Positions 7,941-16,990 of a DNA stretch of 57,664 nucleotides are shown here, piece after piece. Position 1 is the stretch's first letter; the number at the start of each line of letters is the position of its first letter. A program made the position numbers and the translations under genes. A model generated the notes under the pieces. It made no database searches and was not told where the DNA came from. It saw only the letters and a program-made list of their open reading frames with translations. Source of the stretch: an uncultured Candidatus Melainabacteria bacterium (GTDB taxonomy: Bacteria > Cyanobacteriota > Vampirovibrionia > Gastranaerophilales > Gastranaerophilaceae); NCBI GenBank assembly GCA_934747335.1, contig CAKVGS010000010.1, positions 1 to 57,664 of the forward strand. The letters run 5' to 3'.

Positions 7941-9290
7941 CTAATCCTTCAAGAAAGTTTCATAATTTCTTGCAAGCAAGTGAGTTCGAACTTGGTTAAT
8001 CAAATCAAGTGCAACACCAACCATGATGATTAATGAAGTAGCACCGATACCTTGAAGAGTTGTAATCTTAGTTACATAACTTGCAAACGCAGGTACTAGA
8101 GCAATTATACCTAAGCCCATTGCACCAATGAAAGTAGTTTTTGTTAAGATTTTATCCAACGCTTCAGCTGTTGGTCTTCCCGGTTTAACACCCGGTATTG
8201 ATGAACCGTATTTTTTTAGGTTATCAGCAATTTCTTTTGGTTGCATATTTGGCATGATTGATGCGTAGAAGAATGTTAACACAACAATCATTACAAAATA
8301 AATTGCATAATATGTTAAACCACTTGGATTAAAGATTTTGTTTAACATTAAAACTACATCTTGAACCCAACCCGCAGGCAAATTAGCTTGTCCAACCAAA
8401 CTCAAAATAGTTGATGGGAACAATAAGATTGCTACTGCAAAGATAATTGGCATAACTCCACCGGGGTTAAGTTTGAATGGGATAAAGGTATTTACTCCGC
8501 CATAAACTTTGTTGCCAACCTGTCTTTTTGGATTAACAATAATAACCTTACGAATTGCTTCTTGCATTACAACAATGAAAATCATTGTAACAAAGAAGAT
8601 TGCAAGTAATAGAATCAAGCCCCACATAAGAGCTGAATCATTCGAAACCATTTGCGCTGTTCTTGATGAGTAAAGCGGAATACCTGACAAGATACCAACA
8701 AAGATGATTAAAGAACCACCATTACCGATACCTTTTTCTGTGATTAATTCAGACATCCACATTACAAGAACAGAGCCTGCTGTTAATGATACAACCGCAG
8801 AGATGTAAAACATAATATGACTTACACCCGCTGTAATTGCGCCAGGAAGATGAGCCATGTAACCCATAAAGATTACGGCTTGGAAAACTGCCAATACAAC
8901 AGTGAATAATCTTGTGTATTGAGAAAGTTTTCTTCTGCCTGCTTCGCCGTCTTCCTTCTGTAATTTTTCCAACGCAGGAATAATTACAGCCATTAACTGC
9001 ATAATGATTGATGAAGTGATATATGGTCCGATACCTAGTGCAAATATTGAAACTTTACCCAACGCACCACCGGTAAACAAATCCAAGAAACCTAAGATAT
9101 TATTACCTGACGCGATGTTTGCGAAAATTTCGTTATTAATACCATATACCGGCAAATGGATACCAAAACGGAACAGAACAAGCATTCCGAAAGTGAAGAT
9201 AAGCTTCTCTTTCAAGCCTGAAGCATTCCACATAGACATCAAATCTGCCGTTGTAGGCATTCTCATTCCGCCTGTTGTTCCTCTTACCAT
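7941..9290 (-). CDS. secY: preprotein translocase subunit SecY
   Basis: 449 residues with about ten membrane spans. It forms the channel of the Sec translocon in the inner membrane. Diagnostic stretches are FTFGMLVLFRFGIHLPVYGI, YITSSIIMQL, NGGSLIIFVGI, FIPFKLNPGGVMPIIFA and the C-terminal IPGVKPGRPTAEAL loop. Its ATG shares one base with the rplO stop (TAATG), so the two are translationally coupled. adk, map and infA, which often follow secY, are absent. Confidence 0.97.
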   Translation of the reverse strand: MVRGTTGGMRMPTTADLMSMWNASGLKEKLIFTFGMLVLFRFGIHLPVYGINNEIFANIASGNNILGFLDLFTGGALGKVSIFALGIGPYITSSIIMQLMAVIIPALEKLQKEDGEAGRRKLSQYTRLFTVVLAVFQAVIFMGYMAHLPGAITAGVSHIMFYISAVVSLTAGSVLVMWMSELITEKGIGNGGSLIIFVGILSGIPLYSSRTAQMVSNDSALMWGLILLLAIFFVTMIFIVVMQEAIRKVIIVNPKRQVGNKVYGGVNTFIPFKLNPGGVMPIIFAVAILLFPSTILSLVGQANLPAGWVQDVVLMLNKIFNPSGLTYYAIYFVMIVVLTFFYASIMPNMQPKEIADNLKKYGSSIPGVKPGRPTAEALDKILTKTTFIGAMGLGIIALVPAFASYVTKITTLQGIGATSLIIMVGVALDLINQVRTHLLARNYETFLKD

Positions 9291-9739
9291 TATACTAATT
9301 CAACCTTTCCGCCTGCTGCTTCAATTTTTTCTTTTGCTGATGGAGTTACGTAGTTAGCCTTAACAGTGATAGCTTTCTTGATTTCACCGTTACCTAAAAT
9401 TCTTAAACCATCGCAAGAAGGATGAGCTTTTCTGATTTCTTTTAAAGATTCCAAAGAAATTTCAGTGATTTCTAAATCAGCTAATCTGCCAACGTTAATT
9501 TGAGCATAATTACGTTGGTTGATGATTTGGAAACCTTTCAACTTAGGTAATCTTCTGTAAGCCGGCATTTGACCACCTTCAAAACCTCTTTTAGCAGTTC
9601 TGCCTGAACGTTGTCCTTCACCGTTATGACCGCGGCAAGATGTTTTACCGTGTCCTGAAGAACGACCACGTCCTACTCTTTTTGATTTGCCAGTTGAACC
9701 TTCAGCTGGTCTTAAATCTTCTAATGTTATGTTTGTCAT
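9290..9739 (-). CDS. rplO: 50S ribosomal protein L15
   Basis: 149 residues, the usual length. It has the basic Gly-rich N-terminus with the GKSKRVGRGRSSGHGKT motif and GFEGGQMPAYRRLPKLKGF, then the C-terminal GGKVELV. It is a late-assembly protein of the large subunit. It lies between rpmD and secY, the standard order, and is coupled to secY by stop/start overlap. A 122-bp gap with a hairpin separates it from rpmD. Confidence 0.97.
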   Translation of the reverse strand: MTNITLEDLRPAEGSTGKSKRVGRGRSSGHGKTSCRGHNGEGQRSGRTAKRGFEGGQMPAYRRLPKLKGFQIINQRNYAQINVGRLADLEITEISLESLKEIRKAHPSCDGLRILGNGEIKKAITVKANYVTPSAKEKIEAAGGKVELV

Positions 9740-9784
9740 TTTTATGTCCTCTTTTAAATAACTTTTTTACTTATAATATCTGTT

Positions 9785-9864
9785 GAGGAGTTTATAAGTT
9801 GAGTAGTTGAGGAGAAGTTTTAAATTTCTTATAAACTTCTAAACCTCTAAACTTCTAAACTCTA
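9785..9864 (-). repeat. imperfect long hairpin abutting the rpmD stop codon
   Basis: On minus, directly after the rpmD TAG, an iterated GTTTAGAA-type arm (about 9863-9832) is followed by a partly complementary arm (about 9820-9785), CTTCTCCTCAACTACTCAAC and so on. The innermost 8 bp (AGAAGTTT/AAACTTCT-like) pair perfectly; the outer part is imperfect. The arms have a short internal period, like the elements in nuo and before glmS. Confidence 0.5.
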
Positions 9865-10041
9865 GTCAACCACTTCTACAAGATGAGAAATCTTGTTAAC
9901 CATACCCATGATTGTTGCACTGTCTTGGTGTTCAACAACTTGGTCAGTCTTTTTAAGACCCAAAGCTTGAGCAACTCTACGTTGAGCTTCAGAGCATCCG
10001 ATTAAACTTCTTACAAGTTTGATTTTTATTTGTTTTGCCAT
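9862..10041 (-). CDS. rpmD: 50S ribosomal protein L30
   Basis: 59 residues (begins MAKQIKIKLVRSLIGC, ends KISHLVEVVD), matching the usual L30 size and its IKLVRSLIG...RRVAQALGL..TDQVVEHQDS pattern. It is translated from ATG at 10041 with AAGGAAA upstream. It sits between rpsE and rplO in the standard spc order. Confidence 0.95.
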   Translation of the reverse strand: MAKQIKIKLVRSLIGCSEAQRRVAQALGLKKTDQVVEHQDSATIMGMVNKISHLVEVVD

Positions 10042-10187
10042 TGTTATTTCCTTTTTAATCTTATTTTTTTATCGGTGGGAACGCTTATTTCAAATTCATT
10101 GTTTAAAATTTAATTTTGTTAGAACGCTTTTCCCACCCTACGTTCTACTATTATTATTTCATTTCAAATCTGAATGAAAATAGCCGA

Positions 10188-10820
10188 CTAGTTTAATAAT
10201 TCAGCCATTGTTAAGCCACGTTTTTTAGCAACTTCTGAGAATGGTCTTAAAGATTTAAGAGCTTCTAAAGTAGCGTTAGCAGCGTTAAGAGGTGATTTTG
10301 AACCTAAAGATTTTGAAAGAATGTTTTCAATACCTGCAAGTTCAAGAACTGAACGAACTGCGCCACCTGCGATAATACCTGTACCTTGAGAAGCAGGTCT
10401 TAACATTACAGCACCTGCGCCTGAACGACCTGTGATTGGGTGTGGAATAGTTGTTTTGAAAATAGGCACTGTGATAAGATTTTTTCTACCATCAGCAATA
10501 GCTTTTTGAATAGCGATGATAACTTCAGCTGCCTTAGCACAACCAACACCAACTTGTCCTTTTTTGTTACCAACGATAACGATAGCTCTGAAGCTCAATT
10601 TTTTACCGCCCTTAACAACTTTTGTTACACGTCTGATTTGAACAACTTGTTCTGTCCATTCAGATTCTGGCTTAGATTCTTGAGTTTCAACTCTTTTCTT
10701 TCTGTTACGTTGTCTTTTTGCAGGAAGCTGTTCTACGTTTTCTTCTGCTACTGCTTCAGTTGCAGTAGTTTCTTCTACAACAGTTTCCTCAACTTGAGAT
10801 TCGATTTTTTCTTCTGTCAT
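10188..10820 (-). CDS. rpsE: 30S ribosomal protein S5
   Basis: 210 residues. The S5 core begins near residue 55 (WTEQVVQIRRVTKVVKGGKK) and holds the double-stranded-RNA-binding-like fold with FRAIVIVGN and GAVMLRPASQGTGIIAGGAV. The first ~50 residues are an extra acidic Glu/Val/Thr-rich tail followed by a basic KRQRNRKKR patch, longer than typical S5. S5 helps decoding accuracy and translocation. It is the first gene of this ribosomal block here; rplR and the rest of spc are not upstream, where a divergent orphan gene sits instead. Confidence 0.96.
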   Translation of the reverse strand: MTEEKIESQVEETVVEETTATEAVAEENVEQLPAKRQRNRKKRVETQESKPESEWTEQVVQIRRVTKVVKGGKKLSFRAIVIVGNKKGQVGVGCAKAAEVIIAIQKAIADGRKNLITVPIFKTTIPHPITGRSGAGAVMLRPASQGTGIIAGGAVRSVLELAGIENILSKSLGSKSPLNAANATLEALKSLRPFSEVAKKRGLTMAELLN

Positions 10821-11011
10821 TTTAATAATACCTTTCTTAAATTGTTTTACATTTCGGTTTTATAATTTTTATAGACATTCAAATATCCAAACAACAAAAC
10901 GCCTATTTAAAGGCATTTACGGTATATTCAAATGTGGGTTGTTTTCTGACATGATGATATTAATATAAAAACACTTTAAAAGCAAGTATAGAAGCCTTGA
11001 GTAGAAGAATG

Positions 11012-11077
11012 TGTTAACTTTTGTAAAGCAAATTTTAACAAATTAAGCAATTTTTAAGAAATACATGACTTTATATA
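11012..11077 (+). promoter_or_regulatory. HLR1-like site plus promoter for the 818-residue protein
   Basis: Reverse reading of 11012-11027 gives TTTACA-AA-AG-TTAACA, one base off the HLR1 consensus in the second half. CAATTT is at 11048-11053 and TATATA at 11072-11077 (18-bp spacer). The predicted start is about 11084, with the core at -72 to -57. The stretch from ACATGACTT through TATATATATAA is identical to the promoter at 35240-35258. Confidence 0.6.
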
Positions 11078-11109
11078 TATAAAGAGTATAAAAACGAGGA
11101 AAAGGCATT

Positions 11110-13566
11110 ATGGCGGGATTTCATTTTTCATCTATAAATCATGCAATGACGAGCGAAAATCCAAGTGATTCTATAAATTTATTTTGGAATCAACAGATGG
11201 AGAAAAATAAAGCAAATGCAAGTTTGTTCTTAACACCAAACTTTGATCCGACAATCGGGTTTGAATATCCTGAATTTGGAACATTTGGTAATAGCTTGTT
11301 AAACCCAATGCTTGCTATTCAACAAACAATGCAATCATTCCAAAACGGTTCTTGGATGATGGGTTCAAATTATGCAGGCGGTTTTAATTTCCCCGGATTT
11401 GGTAATTTCGGCTTCGGTTCTCCTTGGGGTAACTTCCAATCACCATGGGGAACGCAAGATGGTCAAGGCGGAGCAGGTCAAGGCAAAACTGCAGAAGAAA
11501 AATTGCAATACGCTCAATATGACAAAATGAAGAAAATCTTGAACGAATATAAAAAGGTAGCAACACCTGATGAATTGGAAAATATTAATGCTGCAATGGA
11601 AAAAACAGGTAAGATTGATGAAAAACTCCAAGCATTAAAGGATGTTGCAAAAAAATCTTTAGACCCAAAAGTAATTAAAGAATCATTGTTATCAATGGAT
11701 CCTTATAAAGCACAATTGATTAAATCAGGATATAACGTTGGTAGAAATGATGCTGATGCACAACTGCTAGATGGTATTGATTTAGCAGAATCTGAAATTA
11801 GAAAAAGTGGCAAAGTAGATACACTTTGTTCAAAGGTTTTATCAGGTGATGATGACGAAAAGATTATAAAAATCTTCAGCTATTGGAATGATAAGTTCAA
11901 TTCTAAAGACCCAAAAGGAATTATTCGTTTAATAGCAAAACATTTACCAAGCAAATCAGGTACAACTGCCGACCCTTATGTAAACCAAAAAAAAGCAGTG
12001 GACCATATTGCAAATTCACTCATTGCTCAAGTAAATAAAGTGAAAGCAACCCTTGATAAGGATGCAAACCTTACATTATTAGATAATTCATCAAAAGAAG
12101 TTGCAGATGCTTTAGTTACTGCAAGCAACAATTTTAACAAAGAAAATTTAGACAAACTTGCTGCGAAAGTTGATGATTTATACGCAAGATTACGTTTAAT
12201 TGAAGCTGAAAAAATCAGAAACAATATTCAAAAAGATTACAAATTTGTTAACGATATGACAGGCAAGGATATTGTTAATGATAAGTTAATCGTAAGTGAA
12301 ACAGTAAAAGATTTGAAGTCTGAAGGTATTTCAATTCCTTCAAACAGAGATATTGTTCCATCAGGCGTGAGAGATGAAAGAGTTGTTTCAAAACTCGATG
12401 ATAAACCTGTTGATGAACAAATCGAAGGTTTGAAGAGTGAAAAAATGCTAAAAGCTTCAAAAGTCCATAAAGATGTTTACACAAGCAATAGATCAGGATA
12501 TGAACCTGTACATTATTACAAAAAAGAAGGAGAACAACTTGTTGAACTAAAAGATGTTAAAAGTATTGATACAAAAGGAGTATGTACATTAAGAAATGGA
12601 GAACGTAAAAAACTTTCAGAAGTAGATAAAGTTGAAGTTTCACCAACTGAAATTGAAACATACAAAAATTCATTAGATAAAATCCATCAATTGAAACAAG
12701 AAGGAAAAATGGATAAATGTTCAACAAACCTTCCTTCTTGGGATAAAGCCGGAAGAACATTGTACTGGTCAAAAGGTAGAAAAGCGGATGGTGCTCACCA
12801 ATGCTTTGTTGTATTGGGTAACGAATTGATGCAAATCAACTGCAAATATGTTGATAAGAACGGTAAAATTGTAATGGAAGACGGAAGTACAAAAGAAATT
12901 ACTCAATTAACCGAAGATGATTGTACTCCTGTAAACAGTTCAGAAGTTTTGGCAACTGATGAGCCAAAACCAACAAAACAAACTTCGTCACAAGCAGCCC
13001 AACAGACAGCAGGTTCAAAGGGTAATACTGATAATTCTTATAAATTAAGCAAAGATGAATTAGAGTTAAGGGATAAAATAAGAACAACCGCCCAAGAAGA
13101 AAATGGTGCTTATGATTTAGGATATCAAGTCGCAGACGATTTAATCGGATATACTAATGGTAAAGAATTTACAAAAGTTAAAGTAACATTGACTGAAATT
13201 AATAGTGAAAATGTAATTGATTTCTTAAAAGGATACTATGCTAATGATGGTGGCGGTAACGGATTTTTCTTGCAATTAGGTTTAGAACAACAACATTTCA
13301 AAAATAAATTTGTTGTTCCAGTAATCAAAGCATTTTTAGATGCTGTACCAACAGAATTACGAGCTTCTGACGAATTTAAAACCGCACAACGAATTTATAG
13401 AAAATGCGCAACCCGTGGAGATGAAGAAGACTTTAAGAACTTCTCTTGGGGCTGGGGTTGGGATAGAATTTGGGGAATTGATGAACTAGACCAACTCGAT
13501 GATGCTATTGAAGAATTGCTATCTCAAATGAAAGATAATTCTTCCAACGAAACTAAAACAGAATAA
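11110..13566 (+). CDS. 818-residue orphan protein with aromatic/Gly-rich segment
   Basis: No family recognised. Residues about 60-125 form a low-complexity tract rich in F, G, W, N and P (for example GFNFPGFGNFGFGSPWG), then a Gly/Gln linker. Residues about 130-400 are charged and probably long helices. A middle region (about 470-640) has two short repeats of a VxLKDVKSID / LRNGERKKLSEVDKVEV type that may be small beta modules. A Q/T/S linker (about 640-665) leads to an acidic C-terminal domain with the WGWGWDRIWGIDELDQLDD segment. No signal peptide or transmembrane helix is seen. Strong own promoter with HLR1-like site. A structural or assembly-forming role is a guess. Confidence 0.75.
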   Translation: MAGFHFSSINHAMTSENPSDSINLFWNQQMEKNKANASLFLTPNFDPTIGFEYPEFGTFGNSLLNPMLAIQQTMQSFQNGSWMMGSNYAGGFNFPGFGNFGFGSPWGNFQSPWGTQDGQGGAGQGKTAEEKLQYAQYDKMKKILNEYKKVATPDELENINAAMEKTGKIDEKLQALKDVAKKSLDPKVIKESLLSMDPYKAQLIKSGYNVGRNDADAQLLDGIDLAESEIRKSGKVDTLCSKVLSGDDDEKIIKIFSYWNDKFNSKDPKGIIRLIAKHLPSKSGTTADPYVNQKKAVDHIANSLIAQVNKVKATLDKDANLTLLDNSSKEVADALVTASNNFNKENLDKLAAKVDDLYARLRLIEAEKIRNNIQKDYKFVNDMTGKDIVNDKLIVSETVKDLKSEGISIPSNRDIVPSGVRDERVVSKLDDKPVDEQIEGLKSEKMLKASKVHKDVYTSNRSGYEPVHYYKKEGEQLVELKDVKSIDTKGVCTLRNGERKKLSEVDKVEVSPTEIETYKNSLDKIHQLKQEGKMDKCSTNLPSWDKAGRTLYWSKGRKADGAHQCFVVLGNELMQINCKYVDKNGKIVMEDGSTKEITQLTEDDCTPVNSSEVLATDEPKPTKQTSSQAAQQTAGSKGNTDNSYKLSKDELELRDKIRTTAQEENGAYDLGYQVADDLIGYTNGKEFTKVKVTLTEINSENVIDFLKGYYANDGGGNGFFLQLGLEQQHFKNKFVVPVIKAFLDAVPTELRASDEFKTAQRIYRKCATRGDEEDFKNFSWGWGWDRIWGIDELDQLDDAIEELLSQMKDNSSNETKTE

Positions 13567-13628
13567 TCAGTGCGCTTCGCGCACCACGGAAATAAATTAG
13601 ATGTAAGATTTGGTATGATGAAAAAATT

Positions 13629-13655
13629 GCCGAAGCCACAAGCTTCGGCTTTTCT
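13629..13655 (+). terminator. terminator after the 818-residue gene
   Basis: GCCGAAGC (13629-13636) pairs with GCTTCGGC (13642-13649), followed by TTTTCTTTTT. A second small stem, GTGCGCTTCGCGCAC, is at 13570-13584 right after the stop codon. Confidence 0.8.
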
Positions 13656-13697
13656 TTTTGTTGTTTACCCGCAAGGGCAAATAAAAACCTTATAAAA

Positions 13698-14612
13698 CTA
13701 GCCTTGAACGCCTTGAGCGCCTGAAACGATTTCTACAAGTTCTTGAGTAATTGCAGCTTGACGAGCCTTATTATAATCAATTGTAAGCGTTGTAATCATT
13801 TCTTCTGCGTTATTTGAAGCTGCTGACATAGCGGTCATACGAGAAGCCAATTCGCTCGCGTTTGCTTCCAATAAAGCTTGATAAATAGAATTTGTTATAT
13901 ACATTGGAACCAGTTGTTGCAAAACAGAATGTGGAGATGGTTCAAATTCCATTACAGCGTCTAATTCGTGCGTATCTGCTTGAGCAACTTTAACCGGTAA
14001 AACTTCCCAACTAACAACATTATAAGACATCATATTATTAAAATGAGTTGTTATAATTTCAATTCTATCAATACTTGTGTTAACAAAATCTTCTGCAATA
14101 TCTTCAGCGATTAAGTTTGCGCCTGTTGCAGTCGGTTCGTTTGCAATACTGATATAACCTTTTTTGAGTTCATAATTGCCATTTCTATGCTTAAAAGCTG
14201 AAATAGCTTTTTGCCCAACGGGATAAATTACGGTTTTAATGCCATTTTGTTCGTTTTCAGCAACTCTTTTTAAAGCAGTTTTAATAATGTTAGCGTTATA
14301 AGCACCAGCCAAACCTTTGTTTGATGTGATAACAAGCAAACCTTCCGTTTTAACTTCTCTACGAGTTAAAAGCTCTGGATAATTATCCAATCCGCGTTCA
14401 ACTTTCAAACCTGAAACAGAATACTCCCCACCAACTGTTGCAAGCATTTTTCTGAACAAATGCAACAATTCATCAGAAAACGGTCTTGCTGCTTTAACCG
14501 TACTTTCTGCTTTTTTAACTTTAGCTGCAGCAACCATTTTCATGGCTTTAGTAATTTTTTTTGTATTCTGAACGCTTGATATTCTGCTTTTTATATCTTT
14601 TAAATTTGGCAT
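13698..14612 (-). CDS. atpG: F-type ATP synthase gamma subunit
   Basis: 304 residues. It is the central rotating shaft of F1 (called atpC in cyanobacteria). Canonical ends are present: N-terminal LKDIKSRISSVQNTKKITKAM and C-terminal MTAMSAASNNAEEMI...YNKARQAAITQELVEIVSGA. I do not see a clear insertion like the cyanobacterial/chloroplast regulatory loop with its cysteine pair. It is the last gene of the ATP synthase block and is separated from atpA by 863 bp holding repeats and a zinc-finger gene. Confidence 0.96.
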   Translation of the reverse strand: MPNLKDIKSRISSVQNTKKITKAMKMVAAAKVKKAESTVKAARPFSDELLHLFRKMLATVGGEYSVSGLKVERGLDNYPELLTRREVKTEGLLVITSNKGLAGAYNANIIKTALKRVAENEQNGIKTVIYPVGQKAISAFKHRNGNYELKKGYISIANEPTATGANLIAEDIAEDFVNTSIDRIEIITTHFNNMMSYNVVSWEVLPVKVAQADTHELDAVMEFEPSPHSVLQQLVPMYITNSIYQALLEANASELASRMTAMSAASNNAEEMITTLTIDYNKARQAAITQELVEIVSGAQGVQG

Positions 14613-14632
14613 GATTTATCCTTTTTCTGCTT

Positions 14633-14827
14633 TACCCCCTCTCCGAGGGAGATGGAAGAATTTCAAGTTGAGCTTTGCGAAACTTAGAAATTCGGGTGAG
14701 GGTTTTTCCTCTGTTTTATTCACCTCTCCTTGGGAGAGGTCGCAATCGTTGGCAAGCTTTGCGCGTCTTACGAGTGCGGGTGAGGGGTCTACCCTCTTAA
14801 AGTTTTTGTTGGGCAAGTATGCCCAAC
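14633..14827. repeat. ~195-bp direct repeat, copy 1
   Basis: It begins CCCCCTCTCCGAGGGAG, includes the CAAGTTGAGC..GCGAAACTTAGAAATTCGGGTG core, GGTCGCAATCGTTGGCAAGC and ACGAGTGCGGGTGAGGGGT, and ends in the hairpin GTTGGGCAAGTATGCCCAAC (14808-14827). It matches copy 2 at 15211-15409 in the same orientation; the two flank one gene. Confidence 0.8.
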
Positions 14828-14832
14828 TTACA

Positions 14833-15186
14833 CTATCTTAATTTCAAATCCATACCCTTTTTTACAAGCAATATTGCCAACAAAATCAGCAACACTGTTT
14901 CTAACAATGGGTTTGGAATCATAAAGAACATGAATGATTTAACAATTACATATACAAATAAGAATGCACCAATTAGCATAAATGCAATTCTATTAAATCT
15001 CCATGCACCTTCTGAATTGTCTTTGAAGTAGTTTACATATTCAACATCAGCTACGTGATGGCATTTTGGAGAGTCTTTGCATATAAATTCATTTTTATAT
15101 TCTTCTGCGCATTCCAAGCATAAAGCTTTTCCACAAGCCTTACAAACAGCAAATGCATCTCTATCGTGGTGATTGTAACATTTCAT
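14833..15186 (-). CDS. B-box-type zinc-finger membrane protein inserted in the ATP synthase operon
   Basis: 117 residues. Residues 1-45 hold a Cys/His cluster (C-x2-H-x4-D-x6-C-x2-C-x4-C-x2-C, then C and CHH) typical of B-box-like zinc fingers. Two hydrophobic helices follow (about 65-87 and 92-110), ending in a basic tail. The start is ATG at 15186 with AGGAG 8 nt before it; a TTG at 15192 is less likely. It lies between atpA and atpG and is bounded by direct repeats. No known ATP synthase role; similar small zinc-finger/TM proteins are usually unannotated. Function unknown. Confidence 0.8.
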   Translation of the reverse strand: MKCYNHHDRDAFAVCKACGKALCLECAEEYKNEFICKDSPKCHHVADVEYVNYFKDNSEGAWRFNRIAFMLIGAFLFVYVIVKSFMFFMIPNPLLETVLLILLAILLVKKGMDLKLR

Positions 15187-15210
15187 AAACAATTCTCCTT
15201 TTCTTTTTTC

Positions 15211-15409
15211 TATCCCCCCGCCCCTTGTGGGAGAGGGGAGAATTTCAAGTTGAGCTTCGCGAAACTTAGAAATTCGGGTGAGGGGTCAACCTCTGTTTCA
15301 TTCACCTCTCCTAGGGAGAGGTCGCAATCGTTGGCAAGCAATGCGAGCCTTACGAGTGCGGGTGAGGGGTCAACCCTCTTAAAGTTTTTGTTGGGCAGGT
15401 ATGCCCAAC
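15211..15409. repeat. ~195-bp direct repeat, copy 2
   Basis: Same orientation and layout as 14633-14827, ending in GTTGGGCAGGTATGCCCAAC (15390-15409). The two copies differ at scattered bases, so they are not a very recent duplication. Confidence 0.8.
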
Positions 15410-15420
15410 CGACAATCTAT

Positions 15421-15475
15421 ATGAGCGAAGCGAATAAAACCTCTTATTCCCTTATTGCCCTATTACCTTATTCCC
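15421..15475. repeat. half copy of the nuo-type hairpin element, next to the atpA stop
   Basis: This 55-bp stretch is the reverse complement of the left half of the elements at 24572 and 25040 (ATGAGCGAAGCGAATAAAA, then the periodic TTATTCCC arm). It ends exactly against the atpA stop codon (15478-15476 on minus). The other arm is missing, so it cannot form the long hairpin. Confidence 0.75.
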
Positions 15476-16987
15476 TTACAAGGTTTTTGAATAAGCTTCC
15501 AACGCTTCTCTCAACGCCTTCATATCATCATCGCTCAACTTAGCACCTTCATTCAATGCTTTGTTAAGTTCAGGCATATTAGCTTCAAAGTATTCAAACC
15601 AACCTGTTTTGAACTCGTTAATTTTTTTGTTATCAACTTCATCCAAGAAACCTTCGTTTGCAGCGAACAAAATAGTAACTTGTTGTGCAACAGAAAGTGG
15701 TTTGTATTGAGGTTGCTTAAGAACTTCTGTAAGTTTTTGACCTCTCAAAAGTTGTTTCTTTGTTGCTGCGTCTAAATCAGATGCAAACTGTGCGAACGCT
15801 TCTAATTCTCTGAATTGAGCCAAGTCCAAACGCAACTTACCTGCAACTTGTTTAATACCCTTAGTTTGAGCCGCACCACCTACACGTGATACAGAAATAC
15901 CGGCGTTAATAGCAGGTCTTACACCAGAGTTAAACAAAGCTGTTTCCAAGAAAATTTGACCATCTGTAATTGAAATTACGTTAGTCGGAATATACGCAGA
16001 AACGTCACCTGCTTGAGTTTCAATAATAGGAAGTGCTGTAATACTACCACCGCCTAAATCATCAGACAATTTAACTGCTCTTTCCAACAATCTTGAGTGA
16101 AGATAGAATACATCGCCAGGGTATGCTTCACGTCCCGGTGGTCTTTTAAGAAGTAATGACATTGCACGATAAGCCTGAGCGTGTTTAGTCAAATCATCAT
16201 AAACGATAAGAACGTGCTTACCTTGTTCCATAAATTCTTCTGCAATCGCAACACCTGCAAATGGTGCGATGTATTGCAACGGTGCAGGTTCATTAGCTGT
16301 TGCTGATACAATGATTGAATAATCCATTGCACCATGTTTTTCTAAAGTCTTTGCCAATTGAGCAACAGTAGATGCTTTTTGACCGATTGCAACATAAATA
16401 CAGATTACATCTCCGCCTTTTTGGTTCAAAATTGTATCAATAGCAATAGCAGTTTTACCTGTTTGTCTGTCGCCAATAATCAATTCTCTTTGACCTCTAC
16501 CAATCGGAGTTAAAGCGTCAATAGCAGTCAAACCTGTTTGAAGCGGTTGGTGAACTGATTTTCTTGCAACAATCCCAGGAGCAACTCTTTCAATCGGACG
16601 AGTTTTATCTGTAATAATTTCACCCTTACCGTCAATTGGACGACCAGTTGGGTTAATAATTCTACCGATAAGCGCGTCACCAACAGGAACAGATGCGATT
16701 CTACCGGTTGTCTTAACTGTCATACCTTCTTTAATATGAATATAGTCACCTAAGATTACAACACCAACATTGTCTTCTTCAAGGTTTAAAGTAATACCCA
16801 AAGTGCCTTTTCCGTCTTCAAATTCTACAAGCTCGTTAGACATTACGTTTCTAAGTCCGTAAATTCTCGCAATACCGTCACCTACTTCCAGTACGCTTCC
16901 GATATTGGATACTTCAGCCTTAGCCTCATAATTTCTGATATTCTCTTTAAGAATTGAGCTAATTTCATCAGGATTTATAACTGCCAT
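15476..16987 (-). CDS. atpA: F-type ATP synthase alpha subunit
   Basis: 503 residues, normal length. It is the non-catalytic nucleotide-binding subunit of F1. The P-loop GDRQTGKT is at 172-179; the PPGREAYPGDVFYLHSRLLER segment and the arginine-finger region GVRPAINAGISVSRVGGAAQ are intact. It starts 3 nt after the delta gene's stop, with AAGGATAGG as ribosome-binding site. Its stop lies against a repeat. The beta subunit (atpD) is not in the window, as in cyanobacteria, where beta-epsilon form a separate operon. Confidence 0.98.
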   Translation of the reverse strand: MAVINPDEISSILKENIRNYEAKAEVSNIGSVLEVGDGIARIYGLRNVMSNELVEFEDGKGTLGITLNLEEDNVGVVILGDYIHIKEGMTVKTTGRIASVPVGDALIGRIINPTGRPIDGKGEIITDKTRPIERVAPGIVARKSVHQPLQTGLTAIDALTPIGRGQRELIIGDRQTGKTAIAIDTILNQKGGDVICIYVAIGQKASTVAQLAKTLEKHGAMDYSIIVSATANEPAPLQYIAPFAGVAIAEEFMEQGKHVLIVYDDLTKHAQAYRAMSLLLKRPPGREAYPGDVFYLHSRLLERAVKLSDDLGGGSITALPIIETQAGDVSAYIPTNVISITDGQIFLETALFNSGVRPAINAGISVSRVGGAAQTKGIKQVAGKLRLDLAQFRELEAFAQFASDLDAATKKQLLRGQKLTEVLKQPQYKPLSVAQQVTILFAANEGFLDEVDNKKINEFKTGWFEYFEANMPELNKALNEGAKLSDDDMKALREALEAYSKTL

Positions 16988-16990
16988 ATC

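Noticed and set aside
14611..15543. Plus-strand open frames between atpG and atpA
   Set aside because: They run through the direct repeats and antisense to real genes; no start signals.
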